NCBI RefSeq assembly: GCF_001559595.1
Contig: NZ_LNTY01000034.1
Coordinates: 310,001-374,000, forward strand
Reading direction: 5' to 3'
DNA length: 64,000 nt
Source of the DNA: Enterovibrio coralii
GTDB lineage: Bacteria; Pseudomonadota; Gammaproteobacteria; Enterobacterales; Vibrionaceae
The notes under the pieces were generated by a model. That model did not search any database. It was not told the DNA's origin and saw only the letters and a list, made by a program, of their open reading frames with translations. The first letter of the stretch is position 1. Each line of letters starts with the position of its first letter. Both the position numbers and the translations under genes were made by a program. This document shows positions 1 to 8,636 of this stretch, one piece after another.

Positions 1-2390
1 ACGTAGGTTCTTTTGCCATTGGGCAAGAGAGCATGAAACTTGCCGACTTGTATGACGCGTTGAAGAAAACCTATTGTGGTTCAATTGGCGCAGAGTACAT
101 GCACATTACCAATACAGAAGAAAAACGTTGGATTCAGCAGCGTTTGGAGTCTGTCGTTGGCTTGCCTCAATTCTCCAGTGAAGAAAAAGTTACTCTGCTT
201 GAAGAGCTGACTGCGGCGGAAGGTCTTGAGCGCTATTTGGGCGCGAAATTCCCGGGCGCAAAACGTTTCTCACTGGAAGGTGGCGATGCGTTGATCCCTA
301 TGGTGAAAGAAGTGATTCGTCACTCTGGCGCATATGGGACACGTGAAGTTGTTATTGGTATGGCACACCGTGGCCGCCTGAACATGCTGGTAAACGTTCT
401 GGGTAAAAAGCCATCTGAGCTTTTCGATGAGTTTGCGGGCAAACACGGCGAATCATGGGGTACAGGTGATGTGAAATATCACCAAGGTTTCTCGAGCGAT
501 TTCGCAACGCCTGGCGGTGATGTTCACTTGGTACTGGCGTTTAACCCATCTCACCTCGAAATCGTTAACCCTGTGGTCATGGGCTCTGTGCGTGCACGTC
601 AGGATCGCTTAGGCGACAAAGACGGCTCGAAAGTGCTGCCGATTACTATCCATGGTGACTCTGCAATCGCAGGTCAAGGCGTGGTGCAAGAGACGTTCAA
701 CATGTCTCAGGCACGTGGCTTTAAAGTGGGTGGTACGGTGCGCATTGTTGTGAACAACCAAGTGGGTTTCACAACCTCTAACCCGAACGACACGCGCTCT
801 ACGCAATACTGTACTGACATCGCTAAGATGGTTCAGGCTCCGATTTTCCACGTAAACGCGGACGACCCAGAAGCCGTTGCCTTTGTGGCTCGTTTGGCGA
901 TTGATTATCGCAACGAATTCAAACGCGACGTGGTTATCGATCTGGTGTGTTACCGTCGCCACGGTCACAACGAAGCGGATGAGCCAAACGCGACTCAGCC
1001 ACTGATGTACCAGAAGATCAAGAAGCATCCTACGCCACGTAAGCTCTATGCTGACGTGCTTTCTGATCGCGGTGTTGCAGACATCGAAAAAGCCACATAC
1101 CTCATCAACGAGTATCGTGACGCGCTCGACCACGGTGAATGCGTGGTGAAAGAGTTCCGTCCGATGGCACTGCATTCTGTTGACTGGTCACCGTACCTCG
1201 GCCACGACTGGACAGTAGAATGGCCAAATACCTTCGACAAAGATCGCTTGATTGAACTCGGTAAGCGTATTTGTGCGTACCCAGAAAGCCATAAACTCCA
1301 CAGCCGTGTTAATAAGCTATACAACGATCGCACTGCGATGGTTGCAGGCGAGAAGGCGATTGACTGGGGTATGGCGGAAACACTGGCCTACGCGACGATT
1401 GTTGATGACAACAAACGCATCCGTATCTCCGGTCAGGATTCAGGTCGTGGTACTTTCTTCCACCGCCACTCTGTCTTGCACAACCAAAACGATGCAAGTA
1501 CGTACATTCCTCTGGCAAACGTTCACGACAAGCAAGGGCCTTTCCAAGTCTTTGACTCCGTGCTGTCGGAAGAAGCGGTACTGGCATTTGAATACGGTTA
1601 CGCAACCGCTGAGCCAGGTGGCCTGACCATTTGGGAAGCCCAGTTTGGTGACTTCGCAAACGGTGCACAGGTAGTTATCGACCAGTTCATCAGTTCAGGT
1701 GAGCAAAAGTGGGGCCGTATGTGTGGTCTGACTATGCTGCTTCCTCATGGTTATGAAGGTCAGGGTCCAGAGCACTCGTCTGCACGTCTTGAGCGTTATC
1801 TGCAACTGTGTGCTGAGCAAAACATGCAGGTTATCGTGCCTTCTACGCCCGCTCAGGTTTACCATATGATCCGCCGTCAGGTATTCCGCCCGATGCGTCG
1901 CCCATTGGTGGTGATGTCACCGAAGTCATTGCTGCGTCATCCGCTGTGTACGTCTACGTTGGACGATCTGGCGAATGGCAACTTCCAACCAGCAATCGGT
2001 GAAATTGACGAGCTGGATCCAAAAGCCGTGAAACGTGTGGTGATGTGTTCAGGCAAAGTCTACTTCGACCTGCTTGAAGCGCGCCGCAAAGAAGAAATTA
2101 AAGATGTCGCGATTATTCGTATTGAGCAACTGTACCCATTCCCGAAAGAGGATGTACAGGCTGCAATCAGCGAATACGTCAACGCCAAAGACTTTGTCTG
2201 GTGTCAAGAAGAGCCTCAAAACCAAGGTGCTTGGTACAGTAGCCAGCACAACTTCCGCTTGGCCATTCCGGCAGACGCCACGTTGAGCTATGCAGGACGC
2301 GCTGCGTCAGCATCGCCAGCGGTTGGTTACATGTCGGTGCATCTAAAACAACAAAAAGCGTTGATAGAAGACGCTCTTACCCTGAATTAA
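1..2390 (+). CDS. sucA: 2-oxoglutarate dehydrogenase E1 component, 5' end outside window
   Basis: This is the thiamine-diphosphate-dependent E1 subunit of the 2-oxoglutarate dehydrogenase complex, which decarboxylates 2-oxoglutarate and passes the succinyl group to SucB lipoyl arms. The frame is open from base 3, and about 795 codons are present against about 933 in E. coli SucA, so roughly 140 N-terminal residues lie upstream of the window. An ATG at 33 is internal. Visible family signatures include GMAHRGRLN, FNPSHLE, GDxA near HGDSAIAGQG, the HRHGHNE-type stretch CYRRHGHNEADEP, and the C-terminal RIEQLYPFP and QNQGAW motifs. It is followed 27 bases later by sucB, in the usual operon order. 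The identification is very secure. Confidence 0.98.
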   Translation, partial: VGSFAIGQESMKLADLYDALKKTYCGSIGAEYMHITNTEEKRWIQQRLESVVGLPQFSSEEKVTLLEELTAAEGLERYLGAKFPGAKRFSLEGGDALIPMVKEVIRHSGAYGTREVVIGMAHRGRLNMLVNVLGKKPSELFDEFAGKHGESWGTGDVKYHQGFSSDFATPGGDVHLVLAFNPSHLEIVNPVVMGSVRARQDRLGDKDGSKVLPITIHGDSAIAGQGVVQETFNMSQARGFKVGGTVRIVVNNQVGFTTSNPNDTRSTQYCTDIAKMVQAPIFHVNADDPEAVAFVARLAIDYRNEFKRDVVIDLVCYRRHGHNEADEPNATQPLMYQKIKKHPTPRKLYADVLSDRGVADIEKATYLINEYRDALDHGECVVKEFRPMALHSVDWSPYLGHDWTVEWPNTFDKDRLIELGKRICAYPESHKLHSRVNKLYNDRTAMVAGEKAIDWGMAETLAYATIVDDNKRIRISGQDSGRGTFFHRHSVLHNQNDASTYIPLANVHDKQGPFQVFDSVLSEEAVLAFEYGYATAEPGGLTIWEAQFGDFANGAQVVIDQFISSGEQKWGRMCGLTMLLPHGYEGQGPEHSSARLERYLQLCAEQNMQVIVPSTPAQVYHMIRRQVFRPMRRPLVVMSPKSLLRHPLCTSTLDDLANGNFQPAIGEIDELDPKAVKRVVMCSGKVYFDLLEARRKEEIKDVAIIRIEQLYPFPKEDVQAAISEYVNAKDFVWCQEEPQNQGAWYSSQHNFRLAIPADATLSYAGRAASASPAVGYMSVHLKQQKALIEDALTLN

Positions 2391-2417
2391 GAACTAGAAA
2401 GCTAAGGAATTAATGAA

Positions 2418-3626
2418 ATGACAATCGAAATTCTGGTTCCCGACCTACCTGAATCTGTTGCTGATGCGACGGTTGCAACATGGCACAAGCAGCCAGGCGA
2501 CGCGGTGAGCCGTGATGAAGTGCTGGTTGATATTGAAACGGACAAAGTGGTGTTGGAAGTGCCAGCACCGGAAGACGGCGTATTGGAAGCAATCGTAGAG
2601 GAAGAGGGTGCTACGGTTCTGTCTAAACAACTGATTGCACGACTGAAAGCGGGCGCGGTAGCGGGTGAGCCTACGCAAGACGTGCCAGTCGCTTCAGAAG
2701 CGTCTCCAGACAAGCGCCACACAGCGTCTTTGACCGAAGAGCAAAACGACGCGCTGAGCCCAGCGGTTCGTCGCCTGCTTGCAGAGAATGACCTGAAAGC
2801 AGAACAAATCAAAGGCACAGGTGTTGGCGGTCGCATTACACGTGAAGACGTAGACGCATTCCTGAAAAATGGTGCGGCGAAAGCACCCGCAGCAGAAGCG
2901 AAAGTGGAAGCACCTGCTCTGGGTCACCGCAGCGAGAAACGTGTACCAATGACACGTCTGCGCAAGCGTGTTGCTGAGCGTCTGTTGGAAGCGAAAAACA
3001 GTACTGCGATGCTGACCACCTTCAACGAAGTGAACATGAAACCAATCATGGACATTCGTAAGCAGTACAAAGACGTGTTCGAAGAGCGTCACGGCATTCG
3101 TTTGGGCTTCATGTCTTTCTACGTGAAAGCGGTCGTTGAAGCACTGAAACGCTACCCAGAGGTGAACGCGTCTATCGATGGCGATGACATCGTTTACCAC
3201 AATTTCTTCGATGTCAGCATGGCGGTATCAACGCCACGTGGTCTGGTAACACCAGTACTGCGTGACTGTGACCGTCTGGGTTTGGCTGACATCGAGAAAG
3301 GCATCAAAGAACTGGCAATTAAAGGCCGCGACGGCAAGCTGACCGTTGACGAGCTGACAGGTGGTAACTTCACCATCACTAACGGTGGTGTGTTCGGTTC
3401 CCTGATGTCTACGCCAATCATCAACCCGCCTCAAGCAGCTATCTTGGGTATGCATAAAATCCAAGAGCGCCCAATGGCGGTTGATGGCAAAGTTGAAATT
3501 CTGCCTATGATGTACCTTGCTCTTTCTTACGATCACCGTTTGATCGACGGACGCGAGTCTGTAGGTTTCTTGGTCACAGTAAAAGAGCTTTTAGAAGACC
3601 CAACACGTCTGCTGCTTGACGTTTAA
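2418..3626 (+). CDS. sucB: Dihydrolipoyl succinyltransferase E2 of 2-oxoglutarate dehydrogenase
   Basis: E2 core of the 2-oxoglutarate dehydrogenase complex, making succinyl-CoA. The 402-residue protein has the full family layout: an N-terminal lipoyl domain with the modified lysine in IETDKVV (K43), a peripheral-subunit-binding domain at about 114-150 ([12 protein letters not shown] to [11 protein letters not shown]), an Ala/Pro linker, and the acyltransferase domain ending with the catalytic SYDHRLIDG motif (H373, D377). An AAGGA ribosome site lies about ten bases before the ATG. It lies directly after sucA and before a hairpin that separates it from sucC. Confidence 0.98.
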   Translation: MTIEILVPDLPESVADATVATWHKQPGDAVSRDEVLVDIETDKVVLEVPAPEDGVLEAIVEEEGATVLSKQLIARLKAGAVAGEPTQDVPVASEASPDKRHTASLTEEQNDALSPAVRRLLAENDLKAEQIKGTGVGGRITREDVDAFLKNGAAKAPAAEAKVEAPALGHRSEKRVPMTRLRKRVAERLLEAKNSTAMLTTFNEVNMKPIMDIRKQYKDVFEERHGIRLGFMSFYVKAVVEALKRYPEVNASIDGDDIVYHNFFDVSMAVSTPRGLVTPVLRDCDRLGLADIEKGIKELAIKGRDGKLTVDELTGGNFTITNGGVFGSLMSTPIINPPQAAILGMHKIQERPMAVDGKVEILPMMYLALSYDHRLIDGRESVGFLVTVKELLEDPTRLLLDV

Positions 3627-3651
3627 TTAGCAGCCCGGGTAAACCGGAAAG

Positions 3652-3671
3652 CAGGGGGCAGGAGCCCCCTG
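3652..3671 (+). promoter_or_regulatory. Perfect hairpin between sucB and sucC
   Basis: An 8-base perfect inverted repeat, CAGGGGGC and GCCCCCTG around an AGGA loop, lies 25 bases after the sucB stop and 54 before sucC. No T-run follows, so it is not a classic terminator. It may stabilise the upstream mRNA end or tune expression of sucCD relative to sucAB. That role is inferred. Confidence 0.5.
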
Positions 3672-3725
3672 TGTGGAAAGCATAAAACACACACTAAAAA
3701 CGTAAATGGACACGGATAGAACATC

Positions 3726-4892
3726 ATGAATCTGCACGAATATCAGTCAAAACAGCTTTTTGCTGAATACGGGCTGCCAGTATCTGAAGGGTATGCCTGC
3801 GACACTCCTCAAGAAGCGGCAGAAGCTGCGGACAAACTTGGTGGCGACAAGTGGGTGGTAAAATGTCAGGTACACGCTGGCGGCCGTGGTAAGGCGGGTG
3901 GCGTTAAGCTGGTCACTACCAAGGATGAAATTAAAGAATTCGCTCAAAACTGGCTGGGTAAAAACCTGGTTACTTATCAAACAGATGCTAACGGTCAGCC
4001 GGTTAGCAAGATTCTGGTTGAAGATTGTACAGACATCGCAAAAGAGCTGTACCTTGGTGCGGTTGTAGACCGCGGTACGCGTCGCGTTGTTTTCATGGCA
4101 TCGACTGAAGGCGGTGTGGAAATCGAGAAAGTGGCTGAGGAAACCCCTGAGCTGATCCACAAAGCCGCGATCGATCCACTGGTAGGCCCTCAGCCTTACC
4201 AAGGTCGTCAACTTGCATTCAAACTGGGTCTGCAAGGCGACCAAATCAAGCAATTCACCAAGATTTTCATGGGCATTGCAAAGCTGTTCATTGAGCGCGA
4301 TGTTGCGCTGGTGGAAGTAAACCCACTGGTTATTACAAGCGCAGGTGATCTGCACTGTCTGGACGCAAAACTGACCGTTGATAGCAACGCAGTTTACCGC
4401 CAGCCTCAGATCCGTGAAATGCACGATCCTAGCCAAGACGACGCACGTGAAGCGCACGCAGCTCAGTGGGAACTGAACTACGTTGCTCTGGACGGCAGCA
4501 TTGGTTGTATGGTTAACGGTGCGGGCCTTGCTATGGGCACCATGGACATCGTTAACCTGCATGGCGGTAGCCCTGCAAACTTCTTGGATGTGGGCGGTGG
4601 CGCGACCAAAGAGCGTGTGACCGAAGCATTCAAAATTATCCTCTCTGACGACAACGTAAAAGCTGTTCTCGTAAACATCTTCGGCGGTATCGTACGCTGT
4701 GACTTGATCGCAGACGGAATCATCGGTGCGGTTGAAGAAGTTGGCGTTAAAGTACCGGTTGTTGTTCGCCTTGAAGGTAACAACGCAGAACTGGGTGCGA
4801 AGAAACTGGCCGAGTCAGGCCTGAACATTATTGCTGCGACCTCACTGACTGAAGCAGCAGAGAAAGTTGTTGCTGCAGCGGAGGGCAAATAA
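3726..4892 (+). CDS. sucC: Succinyl-CoA synthetase beta subunit (ADP-forming)
   Basis: Beta subunit of succinyl-CoA synthetase, which couples succinyl-CoA cleavage to ATP formation in the TCA cycle. It has 388 residues, the same as the E. coli protein. An ATP-grasp domain occupies the N-terminal half (starting [19 protein letters not shown], with [11 protein letters not shown]), and the C-terminal domain carries the [10 protein letters not shown] and GNNAELG motifs of the subunit that holds the phosphohistidine loop. Its stop TAA shares one base with the sucD start (TAATG), which implies translational coupling of the two subunits. Confidence 0.98.
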   Translation: MNLHEYQSKQLFAEYGLPVSEGYACDTPQEAAEAADKLGGDKWVVKCQVHAGGRGKAGGVKLVTTKDEIKEFAQNWLGKNLVTYQTDANGQPVSKILVEDCTDIAKELYLGAVVDRGTRRVVFMASTEGGVEIEKVAEETPELIHKAAIDPLVGPQPYQGRQLAFKLGLQGDQIKQFTKIFMGIAKLFIERDVALVEVNPLVITSAGDLHCLDAKLTVDSNAVYRQPQIREMHDPSQDDAREAHAAQWELNYVALDGSIGCMVNGAGLAMGTMDIVNLHGGSPANFLDVGGGATKERVTEAFKIILSDDNVKAVLVNIFGGIVRCDLIADGIIGAVEEVGVKVPVVVRLEGNNAELGAKKLAESGLNIIAATSLTEAAEKVVAAAEGK

Positions 4893-5764
4893 TGTCTGTT
4901 CTAATTAACAAAGATACCAAAGTAATCTGTCAGGGCTTCACGGGCGGTCAGGGTACTTTCCACTCCGAACAAGCGATCGAGTACGGAACACAAATGGTAG
5001 GTGGTGTATCACCGGGTAAAGGTGGCACAACGCACCTTGGTCTGCCTGTGTTCAACACAGTTGCAGAAGCAGTAGAAGAAACAGGCGCGACAGCGACGGT
5101 TATCTACGTACCAGCACCTTTCTGTAAAGACGCGATTCTGGAAGCAATCGACGCAGGTATCGAGCTTATCGTCACCATCACTGAAGGCATTCCAACACTG
5201 GATATGCTGGAAGTGAAAGTGAAGCTGGATGAAGCAGGTGTTCGCATGATTGGTCCAAACTGCCCAGGTGTTATCACTCCGGGTGAATGTAAGATTGGTA
5301 TCATGCCGGGTCACATCCACAAACCAGGTAAAGTGGGTATCGTTTCTCGTTCAGGTACGCTGACGTACGAAGCGGTTAAGCAAACCACTGACGAAGGTTT
5401 TGGCCAGTCTACATGTGTAGGTATCGGCGGTGACCCAATCCCAGGTTCAAACTTTATCGACATCCTCGAAATGTTTGAAAAAGATCCTGCGACCGAAGCG
5501 ATTGTGATGATCGGTGAAATAGGTGGTACAGCAGAAGAAGAAGCAGCAGCATACATCAAAGAGAATGTTACCAAGCCAGTTGTTTCATACATCGCAGGTG
5601 TTACTGCGCCTCCTGGCAAGCGTATGGGCCACGCGGGTGCAATCATCTCTGGTGGTAAAGGGACTGCTGAAGATAAATTCGCGGCACTGGAAGCGGCAGG
5701 TGTTACTACGGTTAAGAGCCTAGCAGACATCGGTAAAGCACTGCGTGCAAGCACCGGTTGGTAA
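4892..5764 (+). CDS. sucD: Succinyl-CoA synthetase alpha subunit
   Basis: Alpha subunit of succinyl-CoA synthetase; it binds CoA and carries the phosphorylated histidine. The 290 residues match the family length. The N-terminal CoA-binding Rossmann fold has [14 protein letters not shown], and the active histidine is H247 in the [10 protein letters not shown] motif. It overlaps sucC by one base and is followed by a strong terminator at 5781-5808, which ends the suc operon. Confidence 0.98.
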   Translation: MSVLINKDTKVICQGFTGGQGTFHSEQAIEYGTQMVGGVSPGKGGTTHLGLPVFNTVAEAVEETGATATVIYVPAPFCKDAILEAIDAGIELIVTITEGIPTLDMLEVKVKLDEAGVRMIGPNCPGVITPGECKIGIMPGHIHKPGKVGIVSRSGTLTYEAVKQTTDEGFGQSTCVGIGGDPIPGSNFIDILEMFEKDPATEAIVMIGEIGGTAEEEAAAYIKENVTKPVVSYIAGVTAPPGKRMGHAGAIISGGKGTAEDKFAALEAAGVTTVKSLADIGKALRASTGW

Positions 5765-5780
5765 GCTAAACTAACCTAAG

Positions 5781-5808
5781 AAAAAACCGCTCGAATGAGC
5801 GGTTTTTT
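5781..5808. terminator. Bidirectional terminator between sucD and znuB
   Basis: AAAAAACCGCTC and GAGCGGTTTTTT form a 12-base stem with a GAAT-type loop. A-runs and T-runs on both sides allow termination of sucABCD on the plus strand and of znuCB on the minus strand. Confidence 0.9.
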
Positions 5809-5849
5809 TATGCCTTGATTGGGTGTTAACGATGCCTGATGTTGCGGGT

Positions 5850-5909
5850 TGCTTGAGGTCTTCGTTCTTGAGGGTTTGGTTCTCGAGAATTTGGTGCTCA
5901 AGGGTTTGG
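5850..5909. repeat. 15-base tandem repeat abutting the znuB stop
   Basis: Three 15-base units lie head to tail at 5865-5879, 5880-5894 and 5895-5909 (consensus TTCTYGAGRRTTTGG on the plus strand), with a fourth degraded unit at about 5850-5864. The array ends one base from the znuB stop codon, in non-coding DNA. No function can be read from the sequence. Confidence 0.7.
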
Positions 5910-5910
5910 C

Positions 5911-6696
5911 TTATGCATCCTGCTTTTTCGAAAGGCTTAACAGGAATAGTGCGCCAGCGACAACGACAACAGAAGGGCCTGCAGGCGTATCTTCAAACCA
6001 CGACATGGCAATACCGCCAAACACCGCAATCACACCAATGGCACTGGCAAAGAACGCCATTTGTTCAGGGTTCTTAGCAAAGCGTCTCGCTGTGGCGGCT
6101 GGAATGATCATCAATGAGGTAATGATCAGTGCGCCGACAAATTTCATCGCAATGGCAATGACAAGACCAATCAACAACATCAAGATAAGCTTTAACCTAT
6201 CGACGTTGTAACCATCAACACGCGCCATATCTTCGCTAACAGTAATCGCGAGCAGCGGTGTCCACAGCTTGTAGAGTGCGATAAGCACCGCGGCACAACC
6301 ACCGGCAATCAACGCCAAGTCTGTGGTGTTAACAGACAATAAGTCACCAAACAGATATGACATCAGGTCCACACGCAGGTCATCGACAAAACTGATGGAA
6401 ACCAGACCCAATGACAGTGAGGTATGGGCAATTATGCCAAGTAGAGTATCTGTCGATACTTTGCAGTTGCGTTGCAGGGCAACCAACAAGGTCGCGATGG
6501 TTAAACAGCTAGCTATCAATGCCAGTGTCAGGTTCACTTGAAGCATAAAGCCCAGTGCGAGACCAAACAGCGAGGCATGTGCCAGCGTATCACCGAAATA
6601 CGCCATGCGACGCCAAACAACAAACGAACCCAGAGGCCCAACTGATGCAGCAATCAAAACGCCGGCAAGGATAGGGATAGCAAGAAACTCAAGCAT
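5911..6696 (-). CDS. znuB: Zinc ABC transporter, membrane permease
   Basis: Inner-membrane permease of the high-affinity Zn(II) importer. The 261 residues beginning [16 protein letters not shown] match E. coli ZnuB in length and end in a similar KKQ tail. About seven hydrophobic segments can be seen, and the family stretch [23 protein letters not shown] is present. The frame stays open upstream to 6867, but that extension lies inside znuC, so I place the start at 6696. This start overlaps the znuC stop by eight bases, implying coupled translation. Confidence 0.95.
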   Translation of the reverse strand: MLEFLAIPILAGVLIAASVGPLGSFVVWRRMAYFGDTLAHASLFGLALGFMLQVNLTLALIASCLTIATLLVALQRNCKVSTDTLLGIIAHTSLSLGLVSISFVDDLRVDLMSYLFGDLLSVNTTDLALIAGGCAAVLIALYKLWTPLLAITVSEDMARVDGYNVDRLKLILMLLIGLVIAIAMKFVGALIITSLMIIPAATARRFAKNPEQMAFFASAIGVIAVFGGIAMSWFEDTPAGPSVVVVAGALFLLSLSKKQDA

Positions 6697-7459
6697 TGTG
6701 GTGGTGCTCCCCATGCTGGCAAGGGCCAATAGCACTGCCTGACAGATCATGGTCATGGTTGTGATGGTGATGATAAAGAGCGAGCTGCTCGCTTTCTTTA
6801 CAACCAAATAAGGCAATGTACTCAGGATGGGTAGAAATCGCCTCAGGCTCGCCAGAACAACACACATGGTGATGCAAGCAAATCACTTCATCGGTTTTGG
6901 CCATGACGAGGTGCAAGTCATGCGAGACCATCAAAATTCCACAATTAAGCACGTCTTTAAGCTTGGCGATCAGGCTATAAAGTGCCAATTGTCCAGATAC
7001 GTCTACGCCTTGAACAGGTTCATCTAGCACCAACAGATCCGGTGACTTCAGCACGGCATTCGCGATGAGTACGCGCTGCGTTTCGCCGCCAGACAAGGTA
7101 TGCATGTTCGCGTGGAGCAACTGAGAAGCTCCCACCAATGCCAATGCTTCTTGAATGGCGTTGTCGTTGGACTTAGGCGTGAGTTTTAAGAAACGATCCA
7201 CAGTAAGTGGAAGGCTGTCATTGAGGCTAAGTTTTTGGGGAACATAGCCAATTTTTAATCCCTTTAGGCGTTCAATCTGTCCTTCCGTTGGCTTATTCAA
7301 GCCGATCACTGTCTTGACCAAAGTTGATTTACCCGCACCATTGGGGCCGATCAACGTTGTGATTTTGTCTCGTGACAGCGTCATGGACACGCGATCCAAT
7401 ACACTTCTGCCATCAAAAATGACAGAAACATTGTTCATTGTGACAAGGGGCTGAGACAT
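6689..7459 (-). CDS. znuC: Zinc ABC transporter, ATP-binding protein
   Basis: ATPase of the zinc importer. The 256-residue protein has Walker [10 protein letters not shown] (residues 38-46), the ABC signature LSGGETQRV, Walker B LLVLDEP and the switch histidine in MVSHDLH. The C-terminus is unusually histidine-rich (HHHHNHDHD and GEHHHNA), as in many ZnuC proteins, and may buffer or sense zinc. It is divergent from znuA, with the Zur operator just upstream of its start. Confidence 0.96.
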   Translation of the reverse strand: MSQPLVTMNNVSVIFDGRSVLDRVSMTLSRDKITTLIGPNGAGKSTLVKTVIGLNKPTEGQIERLKGLKIGYVPQKLSLNDSLPLTVDRFLKLTPKSNDNAIQEALALVGASQLLHANMHTLSGGETQRVLIANAVLKSPDLLVLDEPVQGVDVSGQLALYSLIAKLKDVLNCGILMVSHDLHLVMAKTDEVICLHHHVCCSGEPEAISTHPEYIALFGCKESEQLALYHHHHNHDHDLSGSAIGPCQHGEHHHNA

Positions 7460-7483
7460 AAACTGCGCATAATGTTTAAAAAT

Positions 7484-7506
7484 GAAATGTTATAATATAA
7501 CATTTC
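7484..7506. promoter_or_regulatory. Zur operator shared by znuCB and znuA
   Basis: A perfect 23-base palindrome has arms GAAATGTTATA and TATAACATTTC around one central base. It equals the known gammaproteobacterial Zur consensus. It sits 25 bases before znuC and 36 before znuA, so zinc-loaded Zur should repress both transcription units at once. Confidence 0.95.
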
Positions 7507-7541
7507 CTCGAGTAATAGAATGCCAACCATTGGATTTGGGA

Positions 7542-8444
7542 ATGACCATGAACTTAGGATTTCGAGCTTTTTGTGCAGCTTTGCTGTTTTCAGTGCCACT
7601 TTTGGCCAATGCGACAACACCAAACGTTGTCGCAACGATTAAACCTATTGCATTGATTGCAAAGGACATTGCGGGTGATAAAGGGCATGTGGATGTACTA
7701 TTGCCAGCGTCTGCGTCACCACATGATTACGCATTAAAACCTTCTGATGTAAAAAAGATTTCTCAAGCAGATCTTGTTGTTTGGGTTGGGCCTGAAATGG
7801 AGATTTTCCTGAAAAAACTGCTCAGCGACCGAGATAACACTCTCGCGCTGACGGCGGTTGAGGGAATGCCTTTGCGCAGCTACAGCGGTGAAGAGCATCA
7901 TGACCACGAAGGACATGATCATAGCCATGAAGGCATTGACCCTCACATCTGGCTAGGACCTGAGCAGGCGAAAGTCATTGCAAAAGCCATTGAAGTAGCA
8001 CTTAGCAAGACTGCACCAGAAAATGCAGCGACTTACAGCAAAAATTACATGCAGTTTGTCGAGCAAATAAATACCATTGAAGCGCAGTTGAATGCCTCTC
8101 TGGATGGAAAAAATGCACCTGGTTACTTTTTGTTCCATGATGCTTACGCGTATTTTGAAGACACCTTCGACTTAACGCCAACGGGCCACTTTACGATCAA
8201 TCCAGATCGTAAGCCTGGTGCTCGCACCTTGATTAAGATTAGAAACGCGCTGGAAGATAACAAAGCAAAGTGTGTGTTCACCGAACCGCAATTCAATCCT
8301 GCTATTGTTGAGAGCGTAGTGAAATACACCAATACCAAAACGGTAGAACTTGATCCAATGGGCCAAGATGTTGATTTGGCAACCCAAGGTTACAAAGATT
8401 TCTTACTGCAATTGGGCGGGCGTTACCAAGAGTGCTTTAAATAG
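7542..8444 (+). CDS. znuA: Periplasmic zinc-binding protein of the ZnuABC importer
   Basis: Solute-binding protein that captures Zn(II) in the periplasm and delivers it to ZnuB. I start it at 7542 (MTMNLGFRAFCAALLF...ANA, a clear signal peptide), because the longer frame from 7482 would overlap the Zur operator. The mature protein (about 300 residues in total) starts TPNVVATIKPIALIAKDI. It has the metal ligand motifs ASPHDYAL, PHIWLGP and FHDAYAYFE, plus the acidic histidine loop EEHHDHEGHDHSHEG typical of zinc-specific cluster-9 proteins. Confidence 0.96.
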   Translation: MTMNLGFRAFCAALLFSVPLLANATTPNVVATIKPIALIAKDIAGDKGHVDVLLPASASPHDYALKPSDVKKISQADLVVWVGPEMEIFLKKLLSDRDNTLALTAVEGMPLRSYSGEEHHDHEGHDHSHEGIDPHIWLGPEQAKVIAKAIEVALSKTAPENAATYSKNYMQFVEQINTIEAQLNASLDGKNAPGYFLFHDAYAYFEDTFDLTPTGHFTINPDRKPGARTLIKIRNALEDNKAKCVFTEPQFNPAIVESVVKYTNTKTVELDPMGQDVDLATQGYKDFLLQLGGRYQECFK

Positions 8445-8490
8445 CACGCGAGTCTTAACTGTCGAGGACGTCCTATCAAAATGAAAAATA

Positions 8491-8521
8491 GAAGTGCCTC
8501 CAATCATAAAGGAGGTGCTTC
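8491..8521 (+). terminator. Probable hairpin terminator after znuA
   Basis: GAAGTGCCTCC pairs with GGAGGTGCTTC in an 11-base stem with two G-U pairs and a nine-base loop, 46 bases after the znuA stop. The downstream T-tract is poor (TATCTTC), so termination strength is uncertain. Confidence 0.5.
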
Positions 8522-8582
8522 TATCTTCGACAAGACCGCAAAATTGCCGTGAAATGGTTCACATTGCTGAAAAGCAATCGCG

Positions 8583-8617
8583 TTTAACGTAATGAAAATT
8601 GAGAAAATTACGTTAAA
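8583..8617. promoter_or_regulatory. Inverted repeat upstream of the propeller/AraC regulator
   Basis: An 11-base perfect inverted repeat, TTTAACGTAAT and ATTACGTTAAA with 13 bases between, ends 19 bases before the regulator start codon. The spacing and position suit an operator, possibly for autoregulation. Related TTRACGWA words recur downstream at 11666-11817. Confidence 0.45.
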
Positions 8618-8636
8618 TCCCTAGACCCATTGATGT

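Noticed and set aside
3747-4562. A 271-codon open frame on the minus strand inside sucC
   Set aside because: Antisense shadow of a strongly coding gene; its translation has no family-like features.
5823-5910. Extension of znuB through its stop codon into the T-K-x-S-R repeat
   Set aside because: ZnuB normally ends at a KKQ-type tail just as here, so the stop is genuine.
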